From positions 1 through 8,277 of the forward strand of contig JAMOMM010000388.1 of the NCBI GenBank assembly GCA_027067085.1: a stretch of DNA of 8,277 nt, given 5' to 3'. Under the pieces are notes generated by a model, which saw nothing but the letters and a program-made list of their open reading frames with translations, was not told where the DNA came from and did no database searches. The translations under genes and the position numbers were made by a program. Source of the stretch: Hyphomicrobiales bacterium (GTDB lineage Bacteria; Pseudomonadota; Alphaproteobacteria; Rhizobiales; Aestuariivirgaceae). Shown here one piece after another: positions 6,469 to 8,277 of the stretch. How positions within the stretch are numbered: position 1 is the first letter of the stretch; each line of letters opens with the position of its first letter.

Positions 6469-7524
6469 ATGGAACCAATGACAATGTCTAAAACAACACT
6501 TCAAGCCATGTTAGATGATCGCGAATGGCTTTTGGCTGATGGCGCGACGGGTACGAATTTTTTTGATATGGGCCTCATGTCTGGTGATGCGCCAGAGATG
6601 TGGAACTTAGATGCTGAAGACAGCAAAAAAGTACGCACGCTGCATCGCAAGTTCATTGAGTCTGGTTCTGATATTATTCTAACCAACACCTTTGGCGGTG
6701 GCCGTCACCGATTGAAACTTCACAATGCCCAAGATCAGGTTTTTGAAATCAACAAAGCCGCAGCCGAGCTTGCCCGCGCTGAAGCAGATGCTGTTGAGCG
6801 CCCTGTCATTGTTGCAGGGTCTGTTGGGCCAACGGGGGAAATTTTCCAGCCCATTGGAGAACTATCTTATGAAGACGGCGTTGCCTCTTTTAAAGAGCAG
6901 GCAGAAGGCTTGAAAGCTGGCGGTGTGGATGTTTTTTGGATTGAAACAATGTCGGCGCAAGAAGAAATGCAAGCAGCTGTTGAAGGCTGTAGCGGATTGG
7001 GCCTTCCCATTGTTGGCACCATGAGCTTTGACACCAACGGGCGCACGATGATGGGTATTACGCCTGAAAATTTCGCTGGTTTAATGACCACTATGCCTGG
7101 CAGTCCCGTTGCGATGGGCGCAAACTGCGGCACGGGTGCTTCGGAACTCATTGGCACTATTTTGGGCATCACTAAGGCCCAGCCAGATGCCATTGTTGTG
7201 GCCAAAGGCAATTGTGGTATTCCTGAATTTAAAGACGGTGAAATTCAATATTCTGGCACACCAGAACTGATGGCCGACTATGCCCGACTGGCACTTGATG
7301 CAGGTGCACGAATTATCGGGGGTTGTTGCGGCACATCATACGATCACCTTGCGGCAATGCGTGAGGCCCTTGAAGGCCATACAAAACAAGACCGACCAAC
7401 AATTGAAGCCGTCATCGAAAAATTGGGCGAAGTTTCTGAAATTGCTAAATCTGGTGGTTGCGGTCACGATCATGGCGCAAAACCTGCCGCTCGCAAGGGC
7501 CGGCGCAGACGACCAACGGCTTAA
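6469..7524 (+). CDS. Corrinoid-dependent homocysteine S-methyltransferase (MetH N-terminal-like, split form)
   Basis: 351 residues from ATG 6469; ATGs at 6478 and 6484 are in frame, and the last (MSKTTLQ) looks as plausible as a family start. No strong Shine-Dalgarno separates them. It should transfer the methyl from the corrinoid carrier to zinc-activated homocysteine to make methionine. Motifs: LLADGATGTN near residue 21, TNTFGG, GSVGPTGE, GANCGTG with zinc ligand C220, and GGCCGT with C286/C287, which completes the three-cysteine zinc site of Pfam S-methyl_trans. After the barrel come C331-GHDHG, a small Cys/His cluster, and the tail RKGRRRRPTA. Betaine-homocysteine methyltransferase is the main alternative name, but the corrinoid carrier gene downstream and the activase favour the cobalamin route. 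The next gene is 228 bp away through a structured leader. Confidence 0.9.
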   Translation: MEPMTMSKTTLQAMLDDREWLLADGATGTNFFDMGLMSGDAPEMWNLDAEDSKKVRTLHRKFIESGSDIILTNTFGGGRHRLKLHNAQDQVFEINKAAAELARAEADAVERPVIVAGSVGPTGEIFQPIGELSYEDGVASFKEQAEGLKAGGVDVFWIETMSAQEEMQAAVEGCSGLGLPIVGTMSFDTNGRTMMGITPENFAGLMTTMPGSPVAMGANCGTGASELIGTILGITKAQPDAIVVAKGNCGIPEFKDGEIQYSGTPELMADYARLALDAGARIIGGCCGTSYDHLAAMREALEGHTKQDRPTIEAVIEKLGEVSEIAKSGGCGHDHGAKPAARKGRRRRPTA

Positions 7525-7752
7525 TTGAGCAATATTGCGGTCAACAAAGACGCTTAGGTCGGTTTTTAAAACCTAGTTGCCGCAAAATAGTATGAACGAC
7601 TTTCAATTGAAGCTAAAGTTGCTTAGAGTCGTTCTGGTTTACATTGAACCAGAATGACCTACTTAAGGTATTGATAGTCTTGCATTTCATGCAGTGTTTG
7701 TGATTCAAACAAAACATGAAATGCTTTAAATGGGCAAAATCTGGAGTGAGAC
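7525..7752 (+). promoter_or_regulatory. Structured leader/intergenic RNA region upstream of the corrinoid protein gene
   Basis: 228 bp without an evident gene but with four hairpins. H1: TTGCGG(7535-7540)/CCGCAA(7580-7585), continued by CAAC/GTTG (7542-7545/7576-7579) and TAGGT/ACCTA (7555-7559/7571-7575). H2: GAACGACT(7594-7601)/AGTCGTTC(7627-7634), 8 bp perfect. H3: 7628-7639 with 7647-7658, 12 bp with one G-T pair. H4: GCATTTCATG(7682-7691)/CATGAAATGC(7715-7724), 10 bp perfect, with inner GTTTG/CAAAC (7696-7700/7706-7710). H2 and H3 share 7628-7634 and exclude each other. None has a proper T tract, so simple intrinsic termination is not supported. The ribosome site GGAG is at 7743-7746. 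It matches no riboswitch class I can recognise; no cobalamin or SAM-II signature was found. Confidence 0.65.
7682..7724 (+). repeat. Perfect 10-bp inverted repeat with nested hairpin before the corrinoid protein gene
   Basis: GCATTTCATG and CATGAAATGC form a perfect lower stem. After a CAGT/AAAA internal loop, GTTTG/CAAAC closes an upper stem with the loop TGATT. It ends 18 bp before the GGAG ribosome site of the corrinoid gene. Followed only by CTTTAAA, it is a poor terminator; an RNA stability element, a regulatory hairpin or a DNA-binding site are all possible. Confidence 0.75.
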
Positions 7753-8277
7753 ATGAGTGACCAAGAAGACGACCTTGATCTATCAACATTAAACGATGAA
7801 GAACTCGTCGAGCAAATGCACGACGACCTTTATGATGGTCTTAAAGAGGAAATTGAAGAAGCTGTTAATATTCTGCTCGCACGCGGTTGGACGCCTTATG
7901 ATGTTTTAACCAAATCTCTTGTATCAGGCATGGCAATTGTTGGGATTGACTTCCGCGATGGCATTTTGTTTGTACCTGAAGTTTTGCTTGCTGCTGGTGC
8001 GATGAAGGGCGGCATGAACATTTTGCGCCCCTTATTGATTGAAACAGGTGCGCCGCGTCTTGGTAAAATGGTTATTGGCACCGTTAAAGGTGACATCCAC
8101 GACATTGGTAAAAACCTTGTGGGCATGATGATGGAAGGGGCTGGCTTTGAAGTTATCGACCTTGGCATCAACAACCCCGTTGAAGATTATCTTGCCGCGA
8201 TAGAAGAACACCAGCCCGACATTTTGGGCATGTCAGCCCTTTTAACAACAACAATGCCATATATGAAAGTTGTCATT
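7753..8277 (+). CDS. Corrinoid (cobalamin-binding) methyl-carrier protein, MtbC/MetH-B12 type, 3' end outside window
   Basis: 175 residues are visible before the window ends. The protein carries the methyl group on cobalamin between the methyl-THF methyltransferase and the homocysteine methyltransferase. The N-terminal four-helix cap domain (about 30-100: VGIDFRDGILFVPEVLLAAGAMKGGM) is followed by the Rossmann-like B12 domain with GDIHDIGKN. D114-x-H116-x2-G119 is the DxHxxG motif whose His ligates cobalt, and MSALLTTTM matches the conserved Ser/Thr stretch that packs on the corrin tail. GGAG lies 6 bp before the ATG. The first 36 residues are strikingly acidic (16 Asp/Glu against one Lys), unlike the arginine tails of its presumed partners. 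Homologues are about 230 residues, so roughly a quarter is missing. A role in methylamine or betaine demethylation is the alternative, but no MttB-type gene is seen. Confidence 0.93.
   Translation, partial: MSDQEDDLDLSTLNDEELVEQMHDDLYDGLKEEIEEAVNILLARGWTPYDVLTKSLVSGMAIVGIDFRDGILFVPEVLLAAGAMKGGMNILRPLLIETGAPRLGKMVIGTVKGDIHDIGKNLVGMMMEGAGFEVIDLGINNPVEDYLAAIEEHQPDILGMSALLTTTMPYMKVVI

Noticed and set aside
7525..7752. Cobalamin riboswitch before the corrinoid protein gene
   Set aside because: The conserved B12-box type sequence (GCCACTG-like) and the multi-stem core were not found; the hairpins present do not fit that class.

Overview
The window comes from a bacterial chromosome, most likely an alphaproteobacterium of the marine Rhodobacterales/Hyphomicrobiales kind. 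This rests on recalled family resemblance (a split, corrinoid-dependent methionine synthase with separate subunits, a MetV-MetF pair and a TadG-like protein); no search could be run. Base composition looks fairly even to AT-leaning. Coding is dense, with no tRNA, rRNA, CRISPR or insertion sequence visible.

Layout: (1) 3-416 (+) is the 3' end of a methyltetrahydrofolate:corrinoid methyltransferase gene, followed after 7 bp by 424-2457 (+), a 2Fe-2S/ASKHA reductive activator of corrinoid proteins. (2) 2605-4008 (+) is an orphan TadG-like VWA protein that ends in a strong intrinsic terminator (4027-4060). (3) 4121-4543 (+) is a small GFA-family zinc protein, convergent with the next operon. (4) 6243-5536 and 5539-4556 (-) are metV-like and metF genes overlapping by ATGA. 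(5) Divergent from these, 6469-7524 (+) is a cobalamin-type homocysteine S-methyltransferase and 7753-8277+ (+) is a corrinoid (B12-binding) carrier protein cut by the window end. The two are separated by 228 bp rich in inverted repeats.

Together the metabolic genes describe a methionine synthase in pieces. MetF/MetV make 5-methyl-THF, the first protein passes the methyl to cob(I)alamin on the carrier, the homocysteine methyltransferase takes it off to make methionine, and the activase re-reduces cobalt that has slipped to Co(II). A split MetH of this type has been described genetically in roseobacters, so the pathway itself is known.

The less explained points are these. The three enzymes that must touch the corrinoid carrier all end in arginine-rich tails, while the carrier begins with a strongly acidic segment and MetF/MetV have no such tail; this suggests electrostatic docking that replaces the covalent tethering of one-piece MetH. 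The leader of the carrier gene can form several perfect hairpins, two of them mutually exclusive, like an attenuator or riboswitch. The divergent metV/homocysteine-methyltransferase promoter region holds an ATAAAG/CTTTAT palindrome. MetV ends in a 12-bp, four-residue tandem repeat.
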